This document shows positions 6,796-15,006 of a stretch of DNA of 64,000 nucleotides, piece after piece. Every line of letters starts with the position of its first letter. Position 1 is the first letter of the stretch. The notes under the pieces are model-generated. The model saw only the letters and a list, made by a program, of their open reading frames with translations, had not been told where the DNA came from and made no database searches. This DNA is from a virus: the IMG/VR virus record IMGVR_UViG_3300023184_000048, positions 1 to 64,000 of that record. The stretch is one strand, 5' to 3'. The position numbers and the translations under genes are program-made.

Positions 6796-7497
6796 ATGAG
6801 AAAACATATATTATATCCAAAATTGGCCGGTATTTATAAATTAACATGTATTGACAATGGAAAAATCTATATAGGAAAATCAGTCAATATAAGAAATAGA
6901 TTATCTACATATAAAGGACAGGCCAAACAATCTAAAAGTAATTGGTATTTTGGGAAAGCCCTTATAAAGTATGGGTGGAACTCTTTTACAGTTGAAATAT
7001 TAGAAATTTTTGAACCGTTTGATAAATTAAAAGATAATCATGCTCTTTTAGATAGGGAGGCTTATTATATAGAATTATATGACGCAACTAATACTAAAAT
7101 TGGTTATAATATTTGCAAATATTCTAATGATGGGACAGGGATACCGAGTAGACCGATCACAGAAGAACACCGAGCAAATCTAAGAAAGGCCAGAGCATTA
7201 CAAGTGAGAGGACCGCTGACCGAAGAGCAGAAACAAAAGATGAGGGGAAGGGTTTGTAGTGAAGAGACAAAGGAGAAAATTAGAAACACCAAAAAGGGAA
7301 CAACATTATCCGAAGAGCATAAGGAGAAAATAAGGCAGAGTTGTATGGGAAATACACACACTGAAGAGTCTATAGAAAAAATGAGACAGGCAAAAAGAGG
7401 TGGTAAACATTCCGAAGAGGCAAAACAAAAAATGAGAAATTCCAGATTACTATATTTGGAAAATAAAAAAATAAAAAAATATGAAAAAAGAATTTAA
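6796..7497 (+). CDS. GIY-YIG homing endonuclease with NUMOD3 repeats (Seg-like)
   Basis: 233 residues. GIYKLTCIDNGKIYIGKS at 12-29 is the GIY-YIG catalytic signature, followed by the Arg of the second motif (NIRNRL) and a Glu-bearing REAYYIELYD helix. Residues about 137-215 hold three to four copies of the NUMOD3 DNA-binding pattern (SEExKEKIRxxxxG). Such enzymes cut a specific site in phage lacking the gene and spread by repair. Inserted between the clamp and a hypothetical gene. An alternative ATG lies at 6792 in another frame. The C-terminus is Lys-rich and overlaps the next gene by 17 nt. Confidence 0.92.
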   Translation: MRKHILYPKLAGIYKLTCIDNGKIYIGKSVNIRNRLSTYKGQAKQSKSNWYFGKALIKYGWNSFTVEILEIFEPFDKLKDNHALLDREAYYIELYDATNTKIGYNICKYSNDGTGIPSRPITEEHRANLRKARALQVRGPLTEEQKQKMRGRVCSEETKEKIRNTKKGTTLSEEHKEKIRQSCMGNTHTEESIEKMRQAKRGGKHSEEAKQKMRNSRLLYLENKKIKKYEKRI

Positions 7498-8302
7498 AGA
7501 ATTAAAAGATTTACAATTGAAAGGTATAGTCGAATTATACGAGTCTTCAAATTTGGAAGATACCAAATCGGTCACTGGTAGTAATATACCTTATAGGATT
7601 TTAAAATTAAGTTGGAACAATGATCAGCCAGAACTCCTGATACAATACCCAGATTCTCCACATTTTTTAGAAATTCCGAGAGCAAGAGGTTCATCTTCTT
7701 GTGGTAATACTATTCACGTTAATTTCTCAAATCCTTTTTATAAAAATATATTGGATGAGAATGATAGGGTTGAGGATCTATACATCCAAAGGCCAAATGC
7801 GATGTTGAAAAATGATTGTTTATATCATAATTTCCTAACCACAATTTCCAGAATTGTGACTGATCCATATTCAAAGTTGGAGGATATCAACCCAACATTA
7901 TTGATTGACATTATTGAACATGGGTATTATGAATGTGTTCCAAAAATTCAAGTTCCTGAATATGTCATGAATATTGAACATATTACAGAAATTCCATTTG
8001 ATTATCTTTTAATTACCCATGACAAATATGTTTATAGTTATGACACTATGAGAGCATTTTTTTGTAAACTTAATGGAAGTCATAAACAATTAAAAGTTGA
8101 AAAGTTTAATAGAATGAGAGATGGAGGAACTACTAGGATTAAATTAGGGTGTGGTTATGGATTAGATGATCAGAAATATGAATTTTATAGTCCAACACCT
8201 TTTAAGCCAGAGCTTAAATGTTCTTTGGATGGTTGGGAAATTGATCGTATTGATAAAAATACAGAATTGGTTGAAAAGGTCATGAAGTCTGTTATATTTT
8301 AA
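7481..8302 (+). CDS. Hypothetical protein
   Basis: 273 residues, alpha/beta by pattern, with no recognised motif. Several Cys (SSSCGN, LKNDCLY, YYECVP, LGCGYG) are scattered rather than paired. It starts inside the end of the homing endonuclease gene and ends overlapping the next ATG by one base. The resident operon gene into whose 5' side the endonuclease inserted is probably this one. Confidence 0.6.
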   Translation: MKKEFKELKDLQLKGIVELYESSNLEDTKSVTGSNIPYRILKLSWNNDQPELLIQYPDSPHFLEIPRARGSSSCGNTIHVNFSNPFYKNILDENDRVEDLYIQRPNAMLKNDCLYHNFLTTISRIVTDPYSKLEDINPTLLIDIIEHGYYECVPKIQVPEYVMNIEHITEIPFDYLLITHDKYVYSYDTMRAFFCKLNGSHKQLKVEKFNRMRDGGTTRIKLGCGYGLDDQKYEFYSPTPFKPELKCSLDGWEIDRIDKNTELVEKVMKSVIF

Positions 8303-8640
8303 TGAATCCTAAAAATAAAATCACTACTTGCGGCTACTTCCTTAAACGATTAAGGGATTCCGACTTCATTGCTATTAGATTATTTGGAGAGTATGGTAAA
8401 CATGATCCAAGATCTTGGACTATTTGTGTAGATCCAACTGGACATTCATTAATGATCACTTGTTATGAGAATAAAGATTATAATGGTGATATTATGTTTG
8501 AATTTAATGATGGTGGAAACAAATTTCCCAAGAATTACAATTTACTAACAGATTCGATGGAAATAGTCATTACTACGATGATTGAAAGAGGCATACAACA
8601 GAAAACAGAAGATAGCATTTTTATCAAGACTAGACAATAA
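8302..8640 (+). CDS. Hypothetical protein
   Basis: 112 residues; ATG shares a base with the preceding stop (TAATG). Small alpha/beta pattern with strands SWTICVDPTG and SLMITCYEN and a C-terminal helix. No family recognised. Confidence 0.58.
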   Translation: MNPKNKITTCGYFLKRLRDSDFIAIRLFGEYGKHDPRSWTICVDPTGHSLMITCYENKDYNGDIMFEFNDGGNKFPKNYNLLTDSMEIVITTMIERGIQQKTEDSIFIKTRQ

Positions 8641-8651
8641 TCCAAATAGTC

Positions 8652-8658
8652 TTAAATA
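8652..8658 (+). promoter_or_regulatory. Late-type box TTAAATA before a GTG-start gene
   Basis: TTAAATA 6 nt before GTG 8665. It marks the GTG as the first codon of a predicted leaderless mRNA. Confidence 0.5.
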
Positions 8659-8664
8659 ATTTAT

Positions 8665-8961
8665 GTGGACGACGAAGAACCAATTCAAGACTTCTCAGAT
8701 GTTGAAATAACCAAGATTCTTAAAGAAGCACTTAAGGTGAAGCTTGAAGAAAAAAAGAAAATCCCAACCAGAGTTCAACTTAATAGAGCATTAGTTTCTA
8801 CTCTTGGTGAATTTCTGGGTTGTTACAAGCTTATGGGTTATGATCTTGATGGAAACCCAATCAGTATGACTGTTTATAATAATAAATTACAAAAATCTGC
8901 ACTAGAAAATCGATTTATGCAAGAAATTGGCGTTTTTATGAGCACCAGAGAAGAATTATGA
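8665..8961 (+). CDS. Conserved-looking small phage protein
   Basis: 98 residues from GTG 8665; the ATG two bases earlier is in another frame that closes quickly. The sequence is compact and well ordered: an acidic start (DDEEPIQDFSDVE), a helix with KKKIPTRVQLNRALVSTLGEFLGCYKLMGYDLDGNPI, and a C-terminal helix ending in MSTREEL. The PTRxQLxxALVSxLGEFL...GYDxDGN pattern seems familiar from T4-like cyanophage proteins of unknown role. It may be a transcription accessory, but I cannot support that. The next gene is ATGA-coupled. Confidence 0.6.
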   Translation: MDDEEPIQDFSDVEITKILKEALKVKLEEKKKIPTRVQLNRALVSTLGEFLGCYKLMGYDLDGNPISMTVYNNKLQKSALENRFMQEIGVFMSTREEL

Positions 8962-9224
8962 ACATTTTCCACCAATTATTCAAAGTTGGCAATTCCTATG
9001 CAGTTACTCAAGGTGATCTACTGGGCCAAATCCTGATCTATGTCGAGTCCACAAAGACGCACAAGTGCTTTGTCACCATCCCAAAGCTGGAAAATCTTGA
9101 AATTCCGAAAGAAATCTTTGACTCTGGGTTGAAATCTGGTATAGTCGAGTTTATTGAACGTGTGCCGAATGAATTTAGAAAAACGATTGCGCTCCAGTTT
9201 GAGCAAAACAAAAAAGAACTTTGA
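8958..9224 (+). CDS. Hypothetical protein
   Basis: 88 residues, ATGA-coupled to the gene before and overlapping the primase start by about 56 nt. The N-terminal half is beta-rich (VGNSYAVTQGDLLGQILIYVE), the C-terminal half a helix. Possible small SH3-like fold. Unrecognised. Confidence 0.55.
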   Translation: MNIFHQLFKVGNSYAVTQGDLLGQILIYVESTKTHKCFVTIPKLENLEIPKEIFDSGLKSGIVEFIERVPNEFRKTIALQFEQNKKEL

Positions 9225-10239
9225 TTTACCGGAAGATTATGTAGTTTCTAAGTTCTATGAGCTTGGGTATAAAATATACCACAATCGGTATAATAATACA
9301 TATCAAAGTTGTTGCCCAATCTGTCATGAAGGTAAGTCTTGGGGTAGAAAGCAAAGATGTTACTATATACCAGAGAATAAAAACATTTTTTGTCATAATT
9401 GTGGTGCCTCACACACACCCTACAATTGGATCAGAGAGGTGTCAGGAATGTCCGACACTGAATTGTGGCAGGACTTCAGTAAAGGTTCCTACGAATACCT
9501 AGACGCTGATCCTGTGACTAAAGAGAAGCCAAAACAACCTACTCTTCCAGTTGATTGTATTAATTTATTTGATCCTAATCAAATTAGGTATTATATTGAT
9601 AATACTATCGTCCAATATGCTTGGAATTATGTTCAATCTAGAAGATTGAATACTGCAATCAATAGACCACATGCTGTTTACATATCTTTGAAGGATTACA
9701 CGCATGGTAATCGTTTGGTTATACCATTTAAAGAAGAATCAGATCAAATTGTATTCTATCAATCTAGAAAAATCTTTGATAAGGATGAAAAAGAGAATTA
9801 TATCTCTAAAATGGATTCCGAGAAGACCATTTATGGTATTGAAAGAGTTTCTACTGATATAGACACTGTATTTCTATTTGAAGGACCGATTGATGCCTCA
9901 TTTATTAAGAATGGGCTTGGGGTTGCAGGTATTACTAAAGGTGCTCAAAGATTCACCCAAAAACAAGAAGAACAACTTGAATCAGTTCGATTCTTTGATA
10001 AGATTTGGTTCCTCGATAGTCAATGGTTGGATGAAACATCCAGAATCAAAACAGAAATGTTATTGAAGATGGGTGAGAAGGTATTCATCTGGCCTGAAGC
10101 TTATGGTAAGAAGTTCAAAGACCTTAATGAAATGTGTATTCATCATGGATTGGATCAAATATCACCAAAGTTTGTAAAACAACACTCTATTAGCGGGGAT
10201 GGATCTGTTTTAAAGTTTAAATCAATGATGAAAATTTAG
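9169..10239 (+). CDS. gp61: DNA primase (T4 gp61/DnaG type)
   Basis: 356 residues from ATG 9169. The N-terminal zinc-binding domain has CPIC at 49-52 and CHNC at 75-78. After a linker comes the Toprim core: VFLFEGPIDASFI at 234-246 supplies the catalytic Glu, and IWFLDSQWLD at 279-288 the acidic pair. It makes RNA primers for lagging-strand synthesis and works with the gp41 helicase, whose end opens this window. The length is close to T4 gp61 (342). TTG 9154 is in frame but less likely. It ends in a 4-nt convergent overlap with a leftward gene and closes the replication operon. Confidence 0.87.
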   Translation: MNLEKRLRSSLSKTKKNFDLPEDYVVSKFYELGYKIYHNRYNNTYQSCCPICHEGKSWGRKQRCYYIPENKNIFCHNCGASHTPYNWIREVSGMSDTELWQDFSKGSYEYLDADPVTKEKPKQPTLPVDCINLFDPNQIRYYIDNTIVQYAWNYVQSRRLNTAINRPHAVYISLKDYTHGNRLVIPFKEESDQIVFYQSRKIFDKDEKENYISKMDSEKTIYGIERVSTDIDTVFLFEGPIDASFIKNGLGVAGITKGAQRFTQKQEEQLESVRFFDKIWFLDSQWLDETSRIKTEMLLKMGEKVFIWPEAYGKKFKDLNEMCIHHGLDQISPKFVKQHSISGDGSVLKFKSMMKI

Positions 10240-10571
10240 TCTTCTCCCCTATCGAAAGCTCCACCAGTGTTGGCTTTAAATCTTGGATTAACTCCCAATT
10301 CTTGCATAGCATCCAAAATCTTATTTTTATCACCAGCATTTATTGATAAAATACTTTTCCAAACCAAACGATCATCCATATTACGAAGCTCATTAACTAA
10401 AGCTGCGACACTTTGGTATTCTTCACTGTTAATTAGATCTGATTCCCAAGTATCTTGATATGCATGATCATCTTGACCATCAGTAGATCCATTATGACCA
10501 CCCGAATGGTCATCAAAGGCTTCTGTATACAGTTTAGCGAGTGCTTCTTGATCTTCTTTAATTAATTTCAT
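10236..10571 (-). CDS. Small putative virion/internal head protein
   Basis: 111 residues on the minus strand. The N-terminus MKLIKEDQEALAKLYTEAF closely resembles that of the protein at 46482 (MIRLNREDQLLLEELYLDV), suggesting a shared targeting helix. The middle is Asp/His/Gly-rich (DDHSGGHNGSTDGQDDH), the end helical. A TATAAAA sequence lies upstream but only 2 nt from the ATG, so the promoter is uncertain. Function unknown; internal head or virion role inferred from the N-terminus. Confidence 0.6.
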   Translation of the reverse strand: MKLIKEDQEALAKLYTEAFDDHSGGHNGSTDGQDDHAYQDTWESDLINSEEYQSVAALVNELRNMDDRLVWKSILSINAGDKNKILDAMQELGVNPRFKANTGGAFDRGED

Positions 10572-10600
10572 ATTTTTATAAGTTGTTGATTGTCAGTAAT

Positions 10601-11032
10601 TTATACGTTGCGGTAACGTGGATTGCTTGTTTGAGCCATGAATCCTAAAAAGTTTTGATGGAGAGAAGCCAAGTCAGAAGCAACTCTAGAAATTTTGGAT
10701 TGTTGGGATTGTTTCATCTTATCCATAACAGTATCAGGTTCAGCAGCAGCCAAACGAGATTGAATTGAATCTGGTTGTTCACTATTGAGAAAGGTTAAGA
10801 ATTCTTGAACTTTATCAGTCCATCCTTGAAGTTCTTGCACCATTTGAGCATTTCTGCGACTCATTGCATCCGCAACTTCACTTGTTTGTGCATCTTGAGC
10901 ACCAATAGAAGTATCTACATCGAAATCGGTAGGATCTGTTCCATCGTCAAGACTTGCTTCCATGGCTCTGCGCTCCATATCAGCACTATCCTCTTTGAGA
11001 ACCTTCATAAATTGTTTAGCGAATAAACTCAT
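10601..11032 (-). CDS. Putative virion protein with helical tail
   Basis: 143 residues. The start at 11032 (MSLFAKQFMKVLKEDS) is fixed by a late box 5 nt upstream; an in-frame extension to 11119 would run through a divergent promoter. The N-terminal amphipathic helix fits the series of targeting-like N-termini in this phage. Residues 20-60 are acidic and the rest is helical and Gln/Ser-rich (MKQSQQSKISRVASDLASLHQNF), a coiled-coil pattern. Function unknown. Confidence 0.62.
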   Translation of the reverse strand: MSLFAKQFMKVLKEDSADMERRAMEASLDDGTDPTDFDVDTSIGAQDAQTSEVADAMSRRNAQMVQELQGWTDKVQEFLTFLNSEQPDSIQSRLAAAEPDTVMDKMKQSQQSKISRVASDLASLHQNFLGFMAQTSNPRYRNV

Positions 11033-11037
11033 ACGTT

Positions 11038-11044
11038 TATTTAG
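11038..11044 (-). promoter_or_regulatory. Late-type box CTAAATA (minus), half of a divergent pair
   Basis: CTAAATA on the minus strand, 5 nt before ATG 11032. Paired head-to-head with the box at 11052, only 7 bp apart. Confidence 0.6.
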
Positions 11045-11051
11045 CTCAGAG

Positions 11052-11058
11052 TTAAATA
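11052..11058 (+). promoter_or_regulatory. Late-type box TTAAATA (plus), half of a divergent pair
   Basis: TTAAATA 5 nt before ATG 11064. The whole divergent control region between the two start codons is 31 bp. Confidence 0.6.
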
Positions 11059-11063
11059 TAATC

Positions 11064-11438
11064 ATGGCAAATACCGGAGCATCTCCATATTCAACTTCAT
11101 TTTTGAGTAAGAACATCAAAATGGATTTAGATCCAAGTTCTCAAATGCGTGAGTATAAGAAAAGAGAAGAAGATGCGATTCCTAAAAATACTTTACCATT
11201 TGAATTATCAAACCTCCCAAACCATTTTGCAAATATGGTTGACTGCGGTATTCAAGCTTGTAAAACACTTGAAGACATTTCTAAAACTCCTGATTATGAA
11301 GATTCTGAGGACTTGGCTAAGTTGAAAAGGAATGTTGAGAAGATGGTTGTCTATTTGGTGCAGAATGTAGACCATATTCTTGAAAAATACACGATTGGTG
11401 CTAGGCATGATAAGGATATTGAAGAAAATGATGATTGA
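11064..11438 (+). CDS. Hypothetical, probable late protein
   Basis: 124 residues from ATG 11064, set by the late box. The N-terminus is flexible (MANTGASPYSTSFLSKN), followed by a charged segment and a long helix (DLAKLKRNVEKMVVYLVQNVDHILEKY), ending acidic (DIEENDD). Upstream in-frame codons exist but would lie in the opposite gene. Probably a structural or head-related protein by its promoter type; no family recognised. Confidence 0.58.
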   Translation: MANTGASPYSTSFLSKNIKMDLDPSSQMREYKKREEDAIPKNTLPFELSNLPNHFANMVDCGIQACKTLEDISKTPDYEDSEDLAKLKRNVEKMVVYLVQNVDHILEKYTIGARHDKDIEENDD

Positions 11439-11462
11439 CATTCAGATGTGGTAGCATAGCAT
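11435..11462 (+). promoter_or_regulatory. Weak early-type promoter TTGACA-N16-TAGCAT
   Basis: TTGACA (11435-11440) and TAGCAT (11457-11462) lie 16 bp apart, 7 nt before ATG 11470. Same geometry as the ACTAG-spacer promoters but without that spacer sequence. Confidence 0.4.
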
Positions 11463-11469
11463 TCATAAT

Positions 11470-11670
11470 ATGAATGCCAATAAGAAGACAATCGAGGTTG
11501 ATGTGGGATCTTTACAAGATTTAAAATTTTTTATCTTAAAGCTTGAGAGATGTATAGATAATTCAAAATTGGGTCATGAAAGGTATATGAAACAAGTTTT
11601 GACACTTTTAGATTCTATTATAACGTATGGTGAATGTAGATATGATATTGATCAAATTATTACCAAATAA
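11470..11670 (+). CDS. Hypothetical small protein
   Basis: 66 residues. A short strand (TIEVDVGSLQDL), then two helices. The ATG sits 7 nt after a possible -10 element; a second ATG four bases on is out of frame. Likely an early accessory protein; unrecognised. Confidence 0.5.
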   Translation: MNANKKTIEVDVGSLQDLKFFILKLERCIDNSKLGHERYMKQVLTLLDSIITYGECRYDIDQIITK

Positions 11671-11710
11671 AAGACTTCTATTTGAATCAGAATTGAAGTT
11701 TAATCGAAGA

Positions 11711-11917
11711 ATGGCTGTGAAATATGAATTGGATTTTGAAGTTGGGTGTATATTTGACAGATCCTTAAAATATTATGGGAATGCAAATAATAAAGTTCTC
11801 TGTAGAATACAGATGAAATCTGGAAGGGTTGCTGAATATCTACCGACCATAACAAAATATTGGGGTGATACGGGGCAAAAGAGTTGGAAGTTTGAATTCA
11901 TCCGATATTTGGATTGA
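11711..11917 (+). CDS. Hypothetical small protein
   Basis: 68 residues from ATG 11711, beta-rich (MAVKYELDFEVGCIFDRS, NKVLCRIQMKSGRVAEYLPT). The frame extends upstream to 11627 but that overlaps the previous gene. Unrecognised accessory gene. Confidence 0.48.
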   Translation: MAVKYELDFEVGCIFDRSLKYYGNANNKVLCRIQMKSGRVAEYLPTITKYWGDTGQKSWKFEFIRYLD

Positions 11918-11941
11918 TTAATCCACTCCATGTGCTAAATT
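11914..11941 (+). promoter_or_regulatory. Possible early promoter TTGATT-N16-TAAATT
   Basis: TTGATT (11914-11919) and TAAATT (11936-11941), 16 bp apart, 6 nt before ATG 11948, the same distances as in the ACTAG promoters. It could instead be read as a late-like CTAAATT. Confidence 0.35.
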
Positions 11942-11947
11942 ACTCAT

Positions 11948-12430
11948 ATGGAGTTTCTAAAAAGTAAAGAATTTAAGACTGGTGTGTTGTTTTGCCTAAT
12001 TGCTGTATCGTTGTCGTTTGGTTTGAGCGGGATTTTGAATTTCTGGAAATCTTTGGCGATTTTCCTTGCCATTGAGACAACAATCTATTATTTTGTATTC
12101 TTCAACGAAGAAGTTCCTGTGATTCAAGACAATACTGAATTTGACAAGATTGTGGCCGAATTGGGAGGAATGGTTGAGGAACAAGGAGAAGTCATTATGG
12201 AATATGAAGCAATTTTTGATTCTCAATTAGTTGAATTGCCTTGTGTATGTGGTGGAAACACCTTTCAGGGATTATTTTCACCAAAAGTTGAGAATATCGT
12301 AGAGTGTGAGAAGTGTGAAAGTAAGTATCGAGTGAATGTTTCGTATCAATCAGTGCTTATTTCAGAACCTCTTGATATTGATAACAATGATATGATTGAA
12401 AAAATTAAAAGTGTGGAGAAACCAGAATAA
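11948..12430 (+). CDS. Membrane protein with cytoplasmic zinc ribbon
   Basis: 160 residues. Residues 10-31 and 34-52 are two hydrophobic helices separated by a tight turn, so both ends should lie on the same side, probably cytoplasmic. Residues 55-85 are acidic and helical. CVCGGN around 97 and CEKC around 119 give a four-Cys zinc ribbon. A small membrane-anchored zinc-ribbon protein could bind a host inner-membrane target; the role is unknown. The next gene starts 1 nt after its stop. Confidence 0.6.
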   Translation: MEFLKSKEFKTGVLFCLIAVSLSFGLSGILNFWKSLAIFLAIETTIYYFVFFNEEVPVIQDNTEFDKIVAELGGMVEEQGEVIMEYEAIFDSQLVELPCVCGGNTFQGLFSPKVENIVECEKCESKYRVNVSYQSVLISEPLDIDNNDMIEKIKSVEKPE

Positions 12431-12431
12431 T

Positions 12432-12839
12432 ATGAGAGAAATTAAATTTAGATTTTGGAATAAAGATCAAAAAAAGTTTTATTATGCTGATACTCTAGAA
12501 TCTATTTCTACTATTGGGAAATTGGCTGGAAATATTCCATTAAATTGGATGGATTATCAACAATACACAGGGCTAAAAGACAAAAACAGTAAAGATGTTT
12601 ATGAAGGTGATATTCTCAAGGCTTATGCAAATAATACTGGTGGGTGGGGTGTAGATCAAGGACAATATGATTATTATTTGAAAAATGGTTTGAAGATTGT
12701 AACATTTAAAGATAATAGAATGTGTTTAGTTGATGCAGATAAGAATAATATATCCAATATGACATATGGGTTGAATGAAAACGTTGAAGTGGTTGGTAAT
12801 ATTTTTGAAAATCCTGAATTACTCATTGACATTAATTAA
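12432..12839 (+). CDS. YopX-like protein, copy 1
   Basis: 135 residues with the typical YopX-family frame: start MREIKFRFWNKD, centre QQYTGLKDKNSKDVYEGD, end VVGNIFENPELL. The family is common in phages of many hosts, and its function is unresolved. Copies 2 and 3 are at 53576 and 62818. An in-frame start at 12396 exists inside the gene before, but MREIKF is the family start. The ACTAG-type promoter for the next gene lies inside its 3' end. Confidence 0.85.
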   Translation: MREIKFRFWNKDQKKFYYADTLESISTIGKLAGNIPLNWMDYQQYTGLKDKNSKDVYEGDILKAYANNTGGWGVDQGQYDYYLKNGLKIVTFKDNRMCLVDADKNNISNMTYGLNENVEVVGNIFENPELLIDIN

Positions 12840-12854
12840 AAACTAGACCATAAT
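12826..12854 (+). promoter_or_regulatory. Early promoter, ACTAG-spacer family
   Basis: TTGACA (12826-12831), 17-bp spacer with ATTAAAAACTAG, CATAAT (12849-12854). ATG 12864 follows 9 nt later. Lies over the stop of the YopX gene. Confidence 0.7.
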
Positions 12855-12863
12855 CACCTCAAC

Positions 12864-13127
12864 ATGAAAAACATGATTGAAATAAACAGAAATGACGGTT
12901 CCATCGAGGAAATGACGATTGAGGAGTTCACAAGATGGATGTGTTTGGTGGAGGCATTTGATTTTATCGAGAAAAAGGCGAAAGATTTGGGGGTGGATTG
13001 GTTGAATATGATCAAACCATTGGCAATTGAGACATATATTCATGGGAATGTGTCTCAGGGTGTTGATGGGAGATATTTATCAATGTTACACGATGTGGAG
13101 TGTGAGCATAAAATGGGCCTAATTTAA
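12864..13127 (+). CDS. Hypothetical small protein
   Basis: 87 residues, helical, acidic N-terminus (GSIEEMTIEEFTRWM), then FIEKKAKDLGVDWLNMIKPLAIETY. It has its own early promoter and a start codon 9 nt after the -10. An alternative ATG follows three codons later. Unrecognised early gene. Confidence 0.58.
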   Translation: MKNMIEINRNDGSIEEMTIEEFTRWMCLVEAFDFIEKKAKDLGVDWLNMIKPLAIETYIHGNVSQGVDGRYLSMLHDVECEHKMGLI

Positions 13128-13130
13128 TTT

Positions 13131-13340
13131 ATGGCTACTGAAATCAGAGATTGGAACTCTAGATGTAAACATCTTAAAAATGTTTATTGGTTGGAGGAGG
13201 GAACTATAGATATCTATAAAGATTTGATTAATGATATTGATTATGCTTGCTATGATACTGAAAATGCATCACCCCAAGTAAAAATTGATAGGATTGTCGA
13301 AGCGTTTTATAAAAATGGTTATCAAATAACAAAAAAATAA
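13131..13340 (+). CDS. Hypothetical small protein
   Basis: 69 residues, 3 nt after the gene before. Aromatic-rich middle (LKNVYWLEEGTIDIYKDLIND), helical end. Its stop overlaps the next ATG. Unrecognised; in the same early unit as its neighbours. Confidence 0.55.
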   Translation: MATEIRDWNSRCKHLKNVYWLEEGTIDIYKDLINDIDYACYDTENASPQVKIDRIVEAFYKNGYQITKK

Positions 13341-14158
13341 TGAACATTCTATTCCAAAACGATTATTTCCCAGAAGAACAAGCAATTTGGGAAAAATATG
13401 GAGCAAAAGTTATCCATGGATTATGCCCAGAGAAAGTTATCAAAGAATTTTCTCCAGTTGTAGCCAGAGGAACCATTGCTTTTGATCGAAGTGTTAAACA
13501 ATCATTGAAGTATAATGGTTGGCCCAATATCATGTGGCCTTTTAATAATGATTGGAAGGTTTATAATTATGACTATCTGATGAATTTTAATGATTTGTTG
13601 AATGATGATGCTGAAATTATCATAGATACTGAATGGTCAAATGATCCTATAGATGATGTCTGGTCAGCGATTACACATTCAGAGGGTAAAAAGCTTTGGG
13701 TGAGGTCCAATTCAGGCAGTAAACAATTTTCTGGTGGTGTCTTCACAGAAGAAGAATTTCTCAAAGAGCGTGATTACCTTAAACAAAAAGGTATTAACTT
13801 GGATTTTGTCATAGCATCACCCAAAAAGATTTATAAAGAGTGGAGGTGTGTCATTATTAATCATGAAGTCATTTCTTCATCTCAATATATGAAGAATTGT
13901 GAACCAGAAACCAAATCATACACTGAAACACCAGAAGGAGTCATAAAATTCGCAAACTATTGGGCAAAGAAACACATGTTTATGTTCCCAGACTCATATG
14001 TTTTAGACGTATGTGATGTTGGTAAACTGGTTGGTGGTTATTATGAAGATGATTATCGTGTATGTGAGGTGAATTCATTACTTTCATCAGGGTGGTATGA
14101 ATGTGATATTGAAAGAATTGTGGATATTATTGTGAATCAATTAGAACAAATTGGATGA
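13340..14158 (+). CDS. ATP-grasp-fold protein
   Basis: 272 residues. The C-terminal two thirds show the ATP-grasp signature in order: KKLWVRSNSGSKQFSG at 117-131 (ATP-binding strand and Lys), EWRCVIINHEVISSSQY at 167-183, the strand YVLDVCDVG at 220-228 with the metal-site Asp, and CEVNSLLSSGWYECD at 242-256, where E-x-N binds Mg and the SGWY tail is typical. Such small phage ATP-grasp proteins form amide or ester bonds between a carboxylate and an amine or other group. The substrate is unknown. It is ATGA-coupled to a glycosyltransferase and precedes a Thr-rich fibre protein, which suggests modification of a surface polymer or virion protein. Confidence 0.75.
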   Translation: MNILFQNDYFPEEQAIWEKYGAKVIHGLCPEKVIKEFSPVVARGTIAFDRSVKQSLKYNGWPNIMWPFNNDWKVYNYDYLMNFNDLLNDDAEIIIDTEWSNDPIDDVWSAITHSEGKKLWVRSNSGSKQFSGGVFTEEEFLKERDYLKQKGINLDFVIASPKKIYKEWRCVIINHEVISSSQYMKNCEPETKSYTETPEGVIKFANYWAKKHMFMFPDSYVLDVCDVGKLVGGYYEDDYRVCEVNSLLSSGWYECDIERIVDIIVNQLEQIG

Positions 14159-15006
14159 GAAAATTAACTATAGGATTTGCTACACATGATGACTACGATG
14201 GTCTGTTTTTCAGTATTCAGAGCATCAGAATGCACCATAAAGAAGTTTTAGATGATATCGAATGGGTGATTATTGATAATAATCCCGGAAGTGCTCATGG
14301 AAAAGCTATTCAAAGCTTCCTAAGCAACTTAAAAGAACCATTTCAATACTTACCATTCACAAAATATCAATCAACTACTGTAAAAAATAAAGTTTTCGAG
14401 CTTGCTGATACTCCGTATGTATTATGTATGGATAGTCATGTATTATTAGTTCCCGGATGTCTTAAGAAACTTATAGATTTTTATGATGCTGGTAAAGATG
14501 CTGGTAATCTCCTGCAAGGACCATTATTATACGATGATATGGTGTCTATAAGCACACATTTTAATCTTGGCAAATGGTCAAGTCATATGTGGGGGACTTG
14601 GGATACTGATGAACGTGGTAGAGATCCTAATAATGATCCATTTGAAATACCAGCACAAGGAATGGGTTTATTTTCATGTAGGAAAGATGTTTGGCCGGGA
14701 TTTAACAAAGAATTTAGGGGATTTGGAGGAGAAGAGGGATATATCCATGAAAAGTTTAGAAAAAGAGGCAGAAAAACATTATGCCTACCATTTCTAAGAT
14801 GGAATCATCGCTTCGCAAGACCGAATGGGATTTCATATCCTAATAATTTGGAGGAAAGGTTCACAAATTATATTATAGGATTCAGAGAGCTTGGATTAGA
14901 CCCATCGGAATTAATTGATCACTTTTCCGATTCCTTGGGTAAGGATAAGATATCCAACATTGTCAAAAATTTAGAGGACCAGACCAGACCACACAATTCT
15001 CATTAG
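14155..15006 (+). CDS. Family 2-type (GT-A) glycosyltransferase
   Basis: 283 residues. TIGFATHDDYDGLFFSIQSI at 5-24 is the nucleotide-sugar-binding start of GT-A enzymes. DIEWVIIDNNPGS at 34-46 is the second strand, and YVLCMDSHVLL at 88-98 carries the DxD-like D-S-H metal motif. WGTWDTDERG and GFGGEEGYIHEKFRKRG at 189-205 match the acceptor/catalytic region of polypeptide-transferase-like GT-A proteins. It transfers a sugar from a nucleotide donor; the acceptor is unknown. ATGA-coupled to the ATP-grasp gene; its 3' end overlaps the Thr/Pro-rich gene on the other strand by 44 nt. A virion-protein O-glycosylation role is inference. Confidence 0.82.
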   Translation: MRKLTIGFATHDDYDGLFFSIQSIRMHHKEVLDDIEWVIIDNNPGSAHGKAIQSFLSNLKEPFQYLPFTKYQSTTVKNKVFELADTPYVLCMDSHVLLVPGCLKKLIDFYDAGKDAGNLLQGPLLYDDMVSISTHFNLGKWSSHMWGTWDTDERGRDPNNDPFEIPAQGMGLFSCRKDVWPGFNKEFRGFGGEEGYIHEKFRKRGRKTLCLPFLRWNHRFARPNGISYPNNLEERFTNYIIGFRELGLDPSELIDHFSDSLGKDKISNIVKNLEDQTRPHNSH

